A stretch of 15,273 nucleotides of DNA from JAAOZN01 sp964421575 (GTDB lineage Archaea > Thermoproteota > Nitrososphaeria > Nitrososphaerales > JAAOZN01): NCBI GenBank assembly GCA_964421575.1, contig CAYQXI010000034.1, positions 1 to 15,273 of the forward strand, given 5' to 3'. The stretch's first letter is position 1; the number at the start of each line of letters is the position of its first letter. A model generated the notes under the pieces. That model made no database searches. It saw nothing but the letters and a program-made list of their open reading frames with translations, and was not told the DNA's origin. Shown one piece after another: positions 1 through 7,101 of this stretch. The translations under genes and the position numbers were made by a program.

Positions 1-2
1 CC

Positions 3-479
3 ATAATTACAGCGAGTGGAATGAGAGTGATCATTCTACGTGAAATACTCTGGTCGATCTTAGTAAACAAAATCAGAGAGAAGTTTGGATCTGGAGGCGA
101 AGCCCTCCTCTACTACATAGGCTGGGATATGGGAGTGAAAGCCGCTGAAACTCATAAAAAGATGGCTGAGGTGCTAGGGCTGAGGGAGCCTGACGAGATA
201 ACACGCATACTAGGTGCATCAATATTCGCAAGTATAGGATGGGGGAGCATGCAGATAGAAGAGTTCACGCTAAACCCACACCACGCAGTCGTAACCGTCT
301 GCAACAACTTCGAATGCGAAATAGCACCAGCCTCTAAACAACCATACGGCCAACTAACAAGAGGACTTATAGCAGGCTACCTCTCACATCTGCTAGGCTT
401 AGAGATGGAGGTCAACGAAACAGAATGCGTAGCAAGAGGCGACCCACACTGCAGATTCGAATGCAAACCCAGAAAATAA
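3..479 (+). CDS. V4R (4-vinyl reductase) domain protein, 5'-truncated by window edge
   Basis: The C-terminal half matches the V4R domain, a small-molecule-binding fold related to the bacteriochlorophyll biosynthesis protein BchJ and often found as a sensor. The diagnostic signs are a conserved ECEIAP stretch and the closing motif TECVARGDPHCRFEC, in which the spaced cysteines form a presumed metal-binding end. An ATG lies at 21, but the frame is open to the window edge (first full codon at 3). The residues before that ATG (ITASG) fit the usual V4R lead-in strand, so the real start is probably outside the window. The visible part is about 159 residues, roughly one V4R domain. Its ligand cannot be told from sequence. 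A T-rich stretch follows the stop. Domain call is strong; function is unknown. Confidence 0.8.
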   Translation: MITASGMRVIILREILWSILVNKIREKFGSGGEALLYYIGWDMGVKAAETHKKMAEVLGLREPDEITRILGASIFASIGWGSMQIEEFTLNPHHAVVTVCNNFECEIAPASKQPYGQLTRGLIAGYLSHLLGLEMEVNETECVARGDPHCRFECKPRK

Positions 480-483
480 ACAC

Positions 484-499
484 TTTTTAACATTATTTT
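484..499 (+). terminator. T-rich terminator after V4R gene
   Basis: Five T at 484-488 and four T at 496-499 lie within 20 bases of the stop at 479. Archaeal intrinsic termination needs only T tracts. No strong hairpin is present. Confidence 0.4.
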
Positions 500-509
500 C
501 TTAACCACA

Positions 510-743
510 TTAGTGGTATTCCTTTATAACGGTTCCGAAGTTGGCTAGAACTATGATGCCGACGTCAACTAATGCCTCGAAACCCAATTTTACGGAACGC
601 ACATCTAATATCAACGTATTTATCCTCACCCTATCTAATTCTAGGCTATGGGCTATGTCCTCAAGCTCAGCAAAGGCTTTCTGAATCACTTCTGTAGAGA
701 ACTTTTCCAGTATAACCTTGTTTCCAACAACCCTACACACCAT
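510..743 (-). CDS. Small hypothetical protein, 77 aa
   Basis: I do not recognise a family. The gene looks real because GGAGGG (750-755) sits 6 bases before the ATG at 741-743, a near-ideal ribosome binding site. The composition is protein-like: a charged helical stretch around residues 15-35, then alternating hydrophobic residues (LILDVRSV, VGIIVLANF) that suggest beta strands. It is soluble in character, with one cysteine (C3), no membrane segment and no signal peptide. It stands alone between the V4R gene, which converges on it, and the aldolase gene upstream on the same strand. A distant regulator-like or ACT-like fold is possible, but nothing specific supports this. Confidence 0.6.
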   Translation of the reverse strand: MVCRVVGNKVILEKFSTEVIQKAFAELEDIAHSLELDRVRINTLILDVRSVKLGFEALVDVGIIVLANFGTVIKEYH

Positions 744-853
744 CTTCGTCCCTCCTTCTCTCCCTAGAGCTTCTCTAATATCCTTTGGGAGAACAGCGCA
801 CCCCCTGCTTATCTAACCTTAATAATCGTAACCAAGCTTTTCTGCATATAGTA

Positions 854-1450
854 TTACCGACTAGACTTTAAAACGGCAGCTAGATAAGCTATCTTAGCGG
901 TCTCCTCGAGAAGATCAAGAGTATTGTATGCATCCCAAATATCTCGCCCAACAACCAACACACCATGCCTCTCCAATAACGCACACCTAACAGCCACATC
1001 CTTGAAGACATCAACACAACATCTAGTAAGCGCCTCTGAACCAGGATGCTCAAACCCAATCAACTTGACTTCGCCAAGCAACTCCGAAGCCTGAACCGTA
1101 ACAGAAGGTATAGGCTTACTCAACACAGCAAACGCTGTAGAGTAAGGTGGGTGAGCGTGTATAATAGAGCCTACATCACCCCTAACCCTATAAAGCGCTA
1201 AGTGAATGGGGGTTTCGGTTGACGGCTTACCAACACCCTCCACAACCTCACCATCACCACTGAGAACCAGCAGATCCCTTTCACTCAGATCCCTAAAGGA
1301 AGAACCGCTACGCGTTATAAGGAAGAAGCCGCTGCCCAATCTAACACTAAGATTCCCACCATTAGCAGAAACAAGCCCCCGCTGGTAGATGGCTCTACAG
1401 ACCTCTATCAAGGCTCTACGAATCTCATGAAAAGAGTAAGCCAACCTCAA
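854..1450 (-). CDS. Class II aldolase (L-fuculose-phosphate aldolase-like)
   Basis: This is a zinc-dependent class II aldolase of the FucA/AraD family, which cleaves or forms sugar phosphates to dihydroxyacetone phosphate and an aldehyde. The phosphate-binding SANGGNLS motif lies at residues 28-35 and TRSG at 46-49. E79, in KPSTE, is the catalytic acid, and zinc ligands are H98 and H100 (HAH) plus H162 (ERHG). The E-H-H-H spacing (19, 2, 62) agrees with that of E. coli FucA. The 198-aa length is normal for an archaeal member. The start is TTG at 1448-1450, since no ATG is in frame nearby and a TATA box about 33 bases upstream suggests a leaderless message. Substrate is unsure: fuculose-1-phosphate, a deoxyribulose phosphate from nucleoside salvage, or a dehydratase role are alternatives. 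Confidence 0.85.
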   Translation of the reverse strand: MRLAYSFHEIRRALIEVCRAIYQRGLVSANGGNLSVRLGSGFFLITRSGSSFRDLSERDLLVLSGDGEVVEGVGKPSTETPIHLALYRVRGDVGSIIHAHPPYSTAFAVLSKPIPSVTVQASELLGEVKLIGFEHPGSEALTRCCVDVFKDVAVRCALLERHGVLVVGRDIWDAYNTLDLLEETAKIAYLAAVLKSSR

Positions 1451-1452
1451 AA

Positions 1453-1470
1453 CACCAAAAAAGCTTGGTG
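1453..1470. repeat. Inverted repeat at aldolase transcription start
   Basis: CACCAA and TTGGTG form perfect 6-base arms around a 6-base spacer. The repeat lies between the TATA box and the TTG start, over the predicted initiation site, which is where an archaeal repressor would bind. Chance occurrence is possible. Confidence 0.4.
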
Positions 1471-1477
1471 CTCTGAA

Positions 1478-1487
1478 CCTTATATAC
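1478..1487 (-). promoter_or_regulatory. TATA box for aldolase gene
   Basis: On the - strand this reads GTATATAAGG, a good archaeal TATA element. Its centre is about 33 bases before the TTG start, which predicts a transcript beginning at or very near the start codon. Confidence 0.6.
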
Positions 1488-1512
1488 TTGAGGTGCCGCC
1501 GACTTCTCTTAC

Positions 1513-1518
1513 AAAAAA
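1513..1518 (-). terminator. T6 terminator after the ABC transporter operon
   Basis: On the - strand a run of six T lies about 35 bases past the ATPase stop. It is preceded by A5-CTCCC-T6, which could also form a weak hairpin. Confidence 0.5.
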
Positions 1519-1551
1519 GGGAGTTTTTCTACTTAAAATGCTTAGACGCCT

Positions 1552-2325
1552 CTAAACGTGTAGTAGCGGTACGATAAGGCGGTATTCGTTGAAGATCAGT
1601 GGTTCGACACCATATACCTCAGAAATGTTCTTCGCCGTCAGAACCTCCTCCGGTTTTCCTGCAGCGTACACTTTCCCGCCATTTAACATCAAGATCTTAT
1701 CCGACACTTTATAGGCATAGGTTAGGTCATGTAGAGCCATCATTATGATCAACCCCCTAGCTCTAAGACTTCTAATAAGCCTAAGAACCTCTACTTGATA
1801 CTTAAGGTCTAGGTTGCTTGTGGGCTCATCCAATAACAGCACCTCAGGCTCCGCAGCCAACGCTCTCGCGATCAACACCCTTTGAAGCTCCCCTCCGCTG
1901 AGCTCCTCCAAACTTCTATCAACAAGGTCTATTGCTCCAACGGTCTCTAACGCCTCATACACCTTTGCTTCATCCAGTTTTGAGGGGGCAAAGCCTATGT
2001 AGGGTCTTCTACCAGTCAAGACAAAATCGTAGACCGTTAACATACCACCAACTTGAACTCTTTGTGGAACTGCCCCACATATTTTAGCGAGATCTCTAGA
2101 CTTGATCTCCCAAATCACTCTTTGGTCGAGGTACACCGATCCCATCTTCGGTTTCAATACACCATTGACCACTTTAAGTAGTGTGCTTTTACCAGCACCA
2201 TTAGGCCCAACGACCGAGAGAACTTCGCCACGCTTTACTGTCAGCGATACACCATCTAGGGCCTTGATGCTCCTATAGTATACCTTCACGTCCTTGATTC
2301 TAACCTCTATAACCAAACCTCCCAC
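1552..2325 (-). CDS. ABC transporter ATP-binding protein, FecE/BtuD type
   Basis: This is the cytoplasmic ATPase of a FecCD-family importer. All motifs are present: Walker A GPNGAGKST (40-48), Q-loop glutamine at 88, signature LSGGELQR (142-149), Walker B VLLLDEP (162-168) and switch histidine H199 (ALHD). At 257 aa it has the family's usual length. It is the last gene of the operon and overlaps the permease gene by 26 bases. The start is uncertain: GTG at 2325 is the outermost choice, TTG at 2316 is another, and the sequence GGGAGG (2319-2324) sits very close to both. The homologous region begins around IEVRIKDV. Substrate is set by the binding protein, probably a metal chelate, an iron complex, cobalamin or an oxyanion such as molybdate. 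Confidence 0.93.
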   Translation of the reverse strand: MGGLVIEVRIKDVKVYYRSIKALDGVSLTVKRGEVLSVVGPNGAGKSTLLKVVNGVLKPKMGSVYLDQRVIWEIKSRDLAKICGAVPQRVQVGGMLTVYDFVLTGRRPYIGFAPSKLDEAKVYEALETVGAIDLVDRSLEELSGGELQRVLIARALAAEPEVLLLDEPTSNLDLKYQVEVLRLIRSLRARGLIIMMALHDLTYAYKVSDKILMLNGGKVYAAGKPEEVLTAKNISEVYGVEPLIFNEYRLIVPLLHV

Positions 2326-3379
2326 CTTTAACCAATAGGTAGACTAGCAAAGGAACACCTATCAGAGACGTCATAATCCCAACAGGAATCACGGTTGGTG
2401 CTATTACCACCCTACCTAGCGTGTCGGAAAGTGTTAGAATAAGTGCACCCATGATCATAGAGGTGGGCATCAGATATCTATGACCACCCCCAATAAGCAG
2501 CCTAGCGGCGTGTGGTGCTACAAGGCAGACAAACCCTATTACCCCGACAAAAGATGTTGCTAAAGCAGTTCCCAGTGCTGCTACTATCGTAGTTTCCAGC
2601 CTAAGCCTCTCAGGCCGCACACCAGAAGACTTCGCTAACTCATCGCCACCCACTATCAGATCATAGTCTAGGCTTCGGTAGATGAAGTATGGGAGGACTA
2701 TTGCAAAAGAAAGTAGAGCAACGAGATTAAACTCAGGCCAAGCTATCCTTCCTAGGTCTCCGAATGTCCAGAAGACTACAGTTGCGACGAGTATCTCGTT
2801 CAGATAGAGGTATTGGAGTAGATACAAGATGGCTTGATATGCGAACGAGATGGCTATGGATGAGAGAACGAGCGCACCTGCGCTTAACCCCGCCTTATAC
2901 GCCAAAAGAAGGATAACGAGGACTTGAATCAAAGCGAAAACAAAAGCGAAGGCTGAAACGATATATGGGTTATAGACGTAGATCTGAAATCTTTGAATAG
3001 CCCCGCCTTGTAACACCAGAAGCGCAACCGCTACACCCAAAGAAGCTGCAAATGAGAGCCCAAATGTGAATGGTGAAGCTAAAGAGTTTCGCATGCAAGC
3101 TTGAATAGCAGCACCAGAACCACCTAAAACCATACCTACCACTATCGCAGCGAGAACCCTCCTAAGCCTTAGATCCCAGATAACGGTTGAGAGTTGGCTG
3201 TTATCTGGTAGGAAGATGGCGCGAAAGGTTTCAAAGAGCGAAGCCTTATACCAACCTAGGGAAGCAGAAAGCGGGATAAGAAGGAGAGTCAGTAGGATAA
3301 GTGAAAATAGAGCGATCTGCTTCCTCCGAATAAGATGCCTAATATTTAACCCGAAGGCTTGAACATTTCGGCTAGACAT
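2300..3379 (-). CDS. FecCD-family ABC transporter permease
   Basis: This is the membrane channel subunit of a BtuC/FecCD-type importer: 359 aa with about nine or ten hydrophobic helices and a short cytoplasmic N-terminus. The family hallmark stretch at about residues 68-109 is present (WDLRLRRVLAAIVVGM, then GGSGAAIQACMRNSLASP), as is the C-terminal coupling region with GVIGFVCLVAPHAARLL. The ATG at 3377-3379 is well supported by GGAGGG (3385-3390) with 5-base spacing. The gene overlaps the 3' end of the binding-protein gene by 34 bases and the ATPase gene at its own end, so the three are translationally coupled. The family carries iron siderophores, haem, cobalamin and, in MolB-like members, molybdate or tungstate. 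Sequence alone does not decide between them. Confidence 0.93.
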   Translation of the reverse strand: MSSRNVQAFGLNIRHLIRRKQIALFSLILLTLLLIPLSASLGWYKASLFETFRAIFLPDNSQLSTVIWDLRLRRVLAAIVVGMVLGGSGAAIQACMRNSLASPFTFGLSFAASLGVAVALLVLQGGAIQRFQIYVYNPYIVSAFAFVFALIQVLVILLLAYKAGLSAGALVLSSIAISFAYQAILYLLQYLYLNEILVATVVFWTFGDLGRIAWPEFNLVALLSFAIVLPYFIYRSLDYDLIVGGDELAKSSGVRPERLRLETTIVAALGTALATSFVGVIGFVCLVAPHAARLLIGGGHRYLMPTSMIMGALILTLSDTLGRVVIAPTVIPVGIMTSLIGVPLLVYLLVKGGRFGYRG

Positions 3380-4494
3380 ATAAACCCTCCATAGGCTTCG
3401 GCATACTGCTCGTAGAGAGACTTCCCAACGAACACTCTAAATATCTCGTCAGCCTTCTCACTAGTATTAATATCGCTGAATCTCTCAGGATACAGCATCT
3501 TACCTATGTAGTAAGCGTCTGCTAGCGCGACCGCTACATTCGTGTGGTAATAGTTGTAGGGTAGAATCCCGTAAACCCTCCCTTCTTTGAAAGCGTCTAT
3601 ATGCATATACTTACCCGGATCTTTGTCAAAGTCTTGTTTGACGGTTGCCAAGTTGTTTTCATCTATGAACACTATTTCTGGCTGCTCGTTGATTATTGCT
3701 TCAAAACTCCAGAAGAAGACACCTGGCTTAGAAGCATAGCTGTCTGCGACAGACGGGGTGTTCAGAAGCGATAGTGGTGGGAAGGGTGTTTGGGTTGCTG
3801 TGAAGGATTGAGGCCCTTTATACGATATAGCACCAACATACACCTTTGGTCTAGCGTCCAAATCCCTTGTCCGCTTATCCAGATCTTGAATAACGCTTCC
3901 AACATAGCTGATTAGGTTATCCGCTCTTTCTTTACGCTGCAAGGCTTCACCAAGAACTCTTAAAGCGTTGGTCAAACTCTCTACATCAAGATACCCGGCT
4001 GGGCCGTAATCCATGACTATTACCGTTGCGTTCGTCTCCTTCTCTAATCTGTCTGGGTCGTAGAACTCACAGTATGTTCTAGACATTATTATTAGCTCGG
4101 GTTTTGCGGCTAAGATTAACTCAGGTGCTGGTGGCTTGCCTGGTCCGCCTGGGCCTATAACAGGCAGCGCTTTAAACGATTCACCATAAGCCATCGCATA
4201 GTCCCTACCTACAGACCCCCAGCTCCTTTCGCTGTCTTCGACCCCCACAAGTAAGTCCGTTGCATTTAGGTAGCATACAAGCCTAAGCATACCTGGACCT
4301 ATAGCTACGATCCGATTAACACCTGTAGGTATTGTAACATTTCGCCCAACCACATCAACTAAGTATATTTGCTGCGGGGTGCTTTGCTGCACAGTGGAAG
4401 GGCGGGTGGAGAGTATAAGATAGGTTGCCGCGACAGCTACAAGCACTATCACTATCAGGCTGACTGCGTAGACCTTGGCTAAACCCTTCTTCAC
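3346..4494 (-). CDS. Membrane-anchored substrate-binding protein (FecB/BtuF-like)
   Basis: This is the extracytoplasmic solute receptor of the operon. The first 28 residues hold a basic start (MKKG) and one hydrophobic segment (about 8-28) with no lipobox cysteine, so it is probably an uncleaved anchor. A Ser/Thr/Gln/Pro-rich linker follows, then the FecB-type beginning LVDVVGRNVTIPTGVNRIVAIG. Later stretches such as APELILAAKPELIIMS and the C-terminal DAFKEGRVYGI are typical of cluster A receptors. I chose GTG at 4492-4494 because AGGAGGTG (4501-4508) lies 6 bases upstream. The GTG at 4503, which overlaps the previous stop as GTGA, lies inside that ribosome binding site. Length is 382 aa. 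Ligand is unknown; siderophore, cobalamin, molybdate/tungstate or nickel chelate are candidates. Confidence 0.88.
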   Translation of the reverse strand: MKKGLAKVYAVSLIVIVLVAVAATYLILSTRPSTVQQSTPQQIYLVDVVGRNVTIPTGVNRIVAIGPGMLRLVCYLNATDLLVGVEDSERSWGSVGRDYAMAYGESFKALPVIGPGGPGKPPAPELILAAKPELIIMSRTYCEFYDPDRLEKETNATVIVMDYGPAGYLDVESLTNALRVLGEALQRKERADNLISYVGSVIQDLDKRTRDLDARPKVYVGAISYKGPQSFTATQTPFPPLSLLNTPSVADSYASKPGVFFWSFEAIINEQPEIVFIDENNLATVKQDFDKDPGKYMHIDAFKEGRVYGILPYNYYHTNVAVALADAYYIGKMLYPERFSDINTSEKADEIFRVFVGKSLYEQYAEAYGGFICLAEMFKPSG

Positions 4495-4499
4495 AGCCC

Positions 4500-5177
4500 T
4501 CACCTCCTACCTATTAACGGGATTCTAAAGTCTGGCACAATACCTCTCCCTACGACCGCTGCGCACACACCCAAGCAGCTCAAGCAAACCGCTCTACCAT
4601 CCACATATTGGATCCTTGTACTCATCACCAGTTCGCCGCACTCTGCACATCTAACGCTCTCAAAGATTGGTGCTCGCTCAATCTCCGCGACCTCAACGGC
4701 ATCGATCTTGAACTCCTCTTCGGGGATGGTAAGCATAGAACGCCCTATCTGAGACCATATTTCCCGCAGTTTCTCAAGGTCTTCCCTGCTCCCCTGCCTC
4801 TTCGCAACAACCTTCTCAAAAAGATCTAAGGCGTCTTTAGTAAAGTATCTACTCCTAATCTTCTCAGCATCAACATAAACCCTAACACCCTTCCACGTAC
4901 TCCTTTTAACGAGCGTCAAAGCATTCTTTCCAACATCTAAGTAGAGTAGACTGTTATTACCGAGCGTGCACCCTGTCGCGATCTGCACACCATCAGTGAA
5001 ACAGTTATTACACTCAACGATAGCAAGAATCTCTTCACCAACAGTCTCAGTAAGACTAGCTTTCGTGAGACCGAGCTTCTGCATAGCCAATTCTGAAGCC
5101 CTTAAACCCAGCGTAAGGAAGGGGCAGATATGACCGTGAAACTTCTCCGCTCTTTTAAGCAGAGTTTCATTAACCAT
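4500..5177 (-). CDS. FmdE-like protein with C-terminal zinc ribbon
   Basis: The N-terminal domain carries the FmdE signature FHGHICPF (residues 13-20) and ECNNCFTDGVQIATGCT (55-71). C18, C56, C59, C70 and H14/H16 could form a metal site. A linker helix leads to a C-terminal zinc ribbon with C177, C180, C198 and C201. FmdE was named from the molybdenum formylmethanofuran dehydrogenase operon of methanogens, but its role is not established; metal handling is the usual guess. I chose ATG at 5175-5177 because it has GGTG 6 bases upstream and a TATA box at 5222-5232. The in-frame GTG at 5222 lies within that TATA box, so it should not be in the transcript. The gene is first in the operon with the transporter, which suggests that it senses or processes the imported metal. 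Confidence 0.85.
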   Translation of the reverse strand: MVNETLLKRAEKFHGHICPFLTLGLRASELAMQKLGLTKASLTETVGEEILAIVECNNCFTDGVQIATGCTLGNNSLLYLDVGKNALTLVKRSTWKGVRVYVDAEKIRSRYFTKDALDLFEKVVAKRQGSREDLEKLREIWSQIGRSMLTIPEEEFKIDAVEVAEIERAPIFESVRCAECGELVMSTRIQYVDGRAVCLSCLGVCAAVVGRGIVPDFRIPLIGRR

Positions 5178-5221
5178 ACCCTTCACCGTATTACTAACTG
5201 ACAAGAGGGTAATACCAACCA

Positions 5222-5232
5222 CTATATAAAAA
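5222..5232 (-). promoter_or_regulatory. TATA box of the FmdE-ABC transporter operon
   Basis: On the - strand the sequence TTTTTATATAG predicts a transcription start near 5200. This leaves a leader of about 22 bases holding the ribosome binding site GGTGA before the ATG at 5177. Confidence 0.6.
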
Positions 5233-5257
5233 TGTGTCTACTATTTTCACTATTTAA

Positions 5258-5281
5258 GAAGATGAAGCCTAACACATCTTC
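5258..5281. repeat. Inverted repeat in the divergent FmdE/pyrC promoter region
   Basis: GAAGATG (5258-5264) and CATCTTC (5275-5281) are perfect 7-base arms with a 10-base spacer. A second pair, ATGTGT (5232-5237) and ACACAT (5273-5278), overlaps the first. Both lie between two divergent genes, upstream of the FmdE TATA box, where a shared regulator could bind. Confidence 0.35.
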
Positions 5282-5334
5282 GCAAATTTCGCTATGTTTA
5301 GTCAATTATCTACAAGCAAACTCGTAAAGGTTGG

Positions 5335-5342
5335 TTTATTAA
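5335..5342 (+). promoter_or_regulatory. Possible TATA box for dihydroorotase gene
   Basis: TTTATTAA predicts initiation around 5360-5366. This would favour a start downstream of the TTG at 5349. An alternative element, TATTTAAG, lies at 5251-5258. Confidence 0.35.
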
Positions 5343-5348
5343 GGTTGT

Positions 5349-6743
5349 TTGAGCGAGTTTAGGCTGCTGTTGCGAGCAGACCTAGTGCTAAAGAATGGAT
5401 ACGTATTCACCTCACAGGGGCTTCTTGAGGCTGGTATAGCAATCGACCAAGGGAAGATAGTGAAAGTCGCTAAGGAACCTAACTTACCTAGAGGCGAAGA
5501 AGAGGTTGATTGCAGAGGGCAGATAGTCTTACCGGGCCTAATCGACCCACACGTCCACTTCCGCGACCCAGGCTACGTCGAGAAAGAAGACTTCTACACA
5601 GGTAGTTGCGCGGCTGCAGCAGGAGGGTTCACATTAGTAGCTGATATGCCCAACAATATACCACCAGCCTCAACCATCAACGCGTTTAGGCTTAAGATTA
5701 GGGAGGCTGAATCTAAGGCGGTCGTGGACTTCTGCCTCTACGCTGGCTGCGGCACAGATAATGTGGAGGAGATGAAACGGTTGGCTGGCGAAGGTGCGGT
5801 TGCGTTCAAGACGTGGATGTATCTTACCTCCCCAGCAGCTGCCGGACTACGTGTAAGTAGCAGAAGAGATCTTTTTGATGTCATAGCTAGGGCGTCGAGG
5901 TTAAAAGTTCCTTTGGCTGTGCACGCAGAGGATGCTGAGATCATAGAGCGTTCAACCTCTATGCTCCAATCTTCTGGCAGAAGAGACGCTTTAGCTCACT
6001 GCGAATCTAGACCGGCTGAGGCTGAGGTTAAGGCGGTTAAAACGTGTTTAGAGATAGCCGTAGAGAGCGGCGCCATACTTTACCTACTCCATCTAACCAC
6101 TAGGGGCGCGGTTGAGGAGGTTAGGTCGGCTAAGAGCAGAGGATTAAAGGTGTTCGCAGAAACCTGCCCCCACTACCTCTATTTAAAAGACGAAGATATG
6201 CTTAGGTTGGGTGCCTACGCTAAAGTCAACCCACCTCTACGAAAAAAGGAGGATCAAGAATCTCTCTGGAGGGCTCTGGTGGATGGTGTAATAGATTGTA
6301 TAGGCAGCGACCACGCACCTCACCAAGAGAGTGAGAAGGACGCCGGTTTGGAAGATATATGGAAAGCGCCTGCAGGTGCACCGAATATTGAAGTAAGCTT
6401 ACCGCTGATGCTCACCAAAGTAAATGAAGGGGTTCTAAGTCTATCGAGGCTTGTCGAGCTGATGTCAACTAACCCAGCAAAGCTCTTCAACCTCTACCCA
6501 GCGCGGGGAGCCATTGTAGAGGGGGCTGAAGGAAGCCTAACAGTGGTGGATTTGAAGACTGAATACAAGATTAGGGGGGATAAGCTTTACACTAAGGCCA
6601 AATCGTGTACACTGTTCGACGGATGGTCGGTTAGAGGTAGAACCACATATACAATAGTAAGGGGCGTTGTAATTATGGAAGATGGGGTAGTGGTGGGCTC
6701 AAGAGGTTTTGGCAGATTCATTAGGAGAAGAAAGTTTAGATAA
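5349..6743 (+). CDS. pyrC: Dihydroorotase (class I)
   Basis: This amidohydrolase closes carbamoyl-aspartate to dihydroorotate in pyrimidine synthesis. Metal and catalytic residues are visible: DPHVHFRDPG (66-75, H68 and H70), K154 in FKTW (possible carboxylated lysine), H192 in VHAED, H248 in LLHLTTR, and D321/H322 in GSDHAPH. The length of 464 aa is slightly above the usual 420-430 because the N-terminus and a basic C-terminal tail (FGRFIRRRKFR) are extended. The outermost start is TTG at 5349, with no clear ribosome binding site. TTG at 5370 gives MRADLVLKNG, closer to family starts, and lies about 31 bases from a TATA-like site, so it may be the true start. Allantoinase is a close paralogue and cannot be fully excluded, but nothing near suggests purine breakdown. 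The 3' end overlaps the convergent thioredoxin gene. Confidence 0.88.
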   Translation: MSEFRLLLRADLVLKNGYVFTSQGLLEAGIAIDQGKIVKVAKEPNLPRGEEEVDCRGQIVLPGLIDPHVHFRDPGYVEKEDFYTGSCAAAAGGFTLVADMPNNIPPASTINAFRLKIREAESKAVVDFCLYAGCGTDNVEEMKRLAGEGAVAFKTWMYLTSPAAAGLRVSSRRDLFDVIARASRLKVPLAVHAEDAEIIERSTSMLQSSGRRDALAHCESRPAEAEVKAVKTCLEIAVESGAILYLLHLTTRGAVEEVRSAKSRGLKVFAETCPHYLYLKDEDMLRLGAYAKVNPPLRKKEDQESLWRALVDGVIDCIGSDHAPHQESEKDAGLEDIWKAPAGAPNIEVSLPLMLTKVNEGVLSLSRLVELMSTNPAKLFNLYPARGAIVEGAEGSLTVVDLKTEYKIRGDKLYTKAKSCTLFDGWSVRGRTTYTIVRGVVIMEDGVVVGSRGFGRFIRRRKFR

Positions 6744-7061
6744 AACCTCTCTTAGTAGGCTGAGCAGATCCCCTTCACTGAGACCCACACCACCCTTCGC
6801 ATCCCTTCTAGCCACTATCTGGCCGCTCTTAAAGACTATGAGGGTAGGCACATAGTTGATCTTATACCTCTCCCAGTAGGGGTGTGAATCGTCGGTAATA
6901 TCTGCCTTAGCGAAGATGAAGGGTTGATTTACACTATGCTTCTCAAAGATAGGTGCAAACCTCGTGCAGAAGGGGCAGTACGTGGCGTAGAAAAGCACTA
7001 TAACTGGGCTATCACCTTGAGCCAACTCCTCTGAGAATACAGCTTTAATCTTCTCTAACAT
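6699..7061 (-). CDS. Thioredoxin-like protein with CPFC active site
   Basis: This 120-aa protein has a complete thioredoxin fold. The redox motif is CPFC (C29-C32) after the strand PVIVLFYATY. YVPT at 70-73 carries the cis-proline (P72), and LIVFKSGQIVARRDAKGG forms the last strands and loop. The CPFC dipeptide differs from the CGPC of standard thioredoxins and is nearer to glutaredoxin or disulfide-exchange types, so partner and potential may differ. It has no signal peptide and is cytoplasmic. The start is ATG at 7059-7061; a TATA-like TTTTAATAGG about 28 bases upstream suggests little or no leader. Its last 45 bases overlap the end of the dihydroorotase gene on the other strand. Confidence 0.87.
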   Translation of the reverse strand: MLEKIKAVFSEELAQGDSPVIVLFYATYCPFCTRFAPIFEKHSVNQPFIFAKADITDDSHPYWERYKINYVPTLIVFKSGQIVARRDAKGGVGLSEGDLLSLLREVLSKLSSPNESAKTS

Positions 7062-7101
7062 ACATCGTGAATGGGGTGGTAACCTATTAAAAGTTTAACA
7101 C

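Noticed and set aside
1206..1388. 60-residue open frame on the + strand within the aldolase gene
   Set aside because: Antisense to a complete aldolase with all catalytic residues; Ser/Pro-rich product with no signals.
5178..5222. N-terminal extension of the FmdE-like protein to a GTG at 5222
   Set aside because: The TATA box overlaps that GTG, so transcription should begin downstream of it; the ATG at 5177 has a ribosome binding site and fits the family start.
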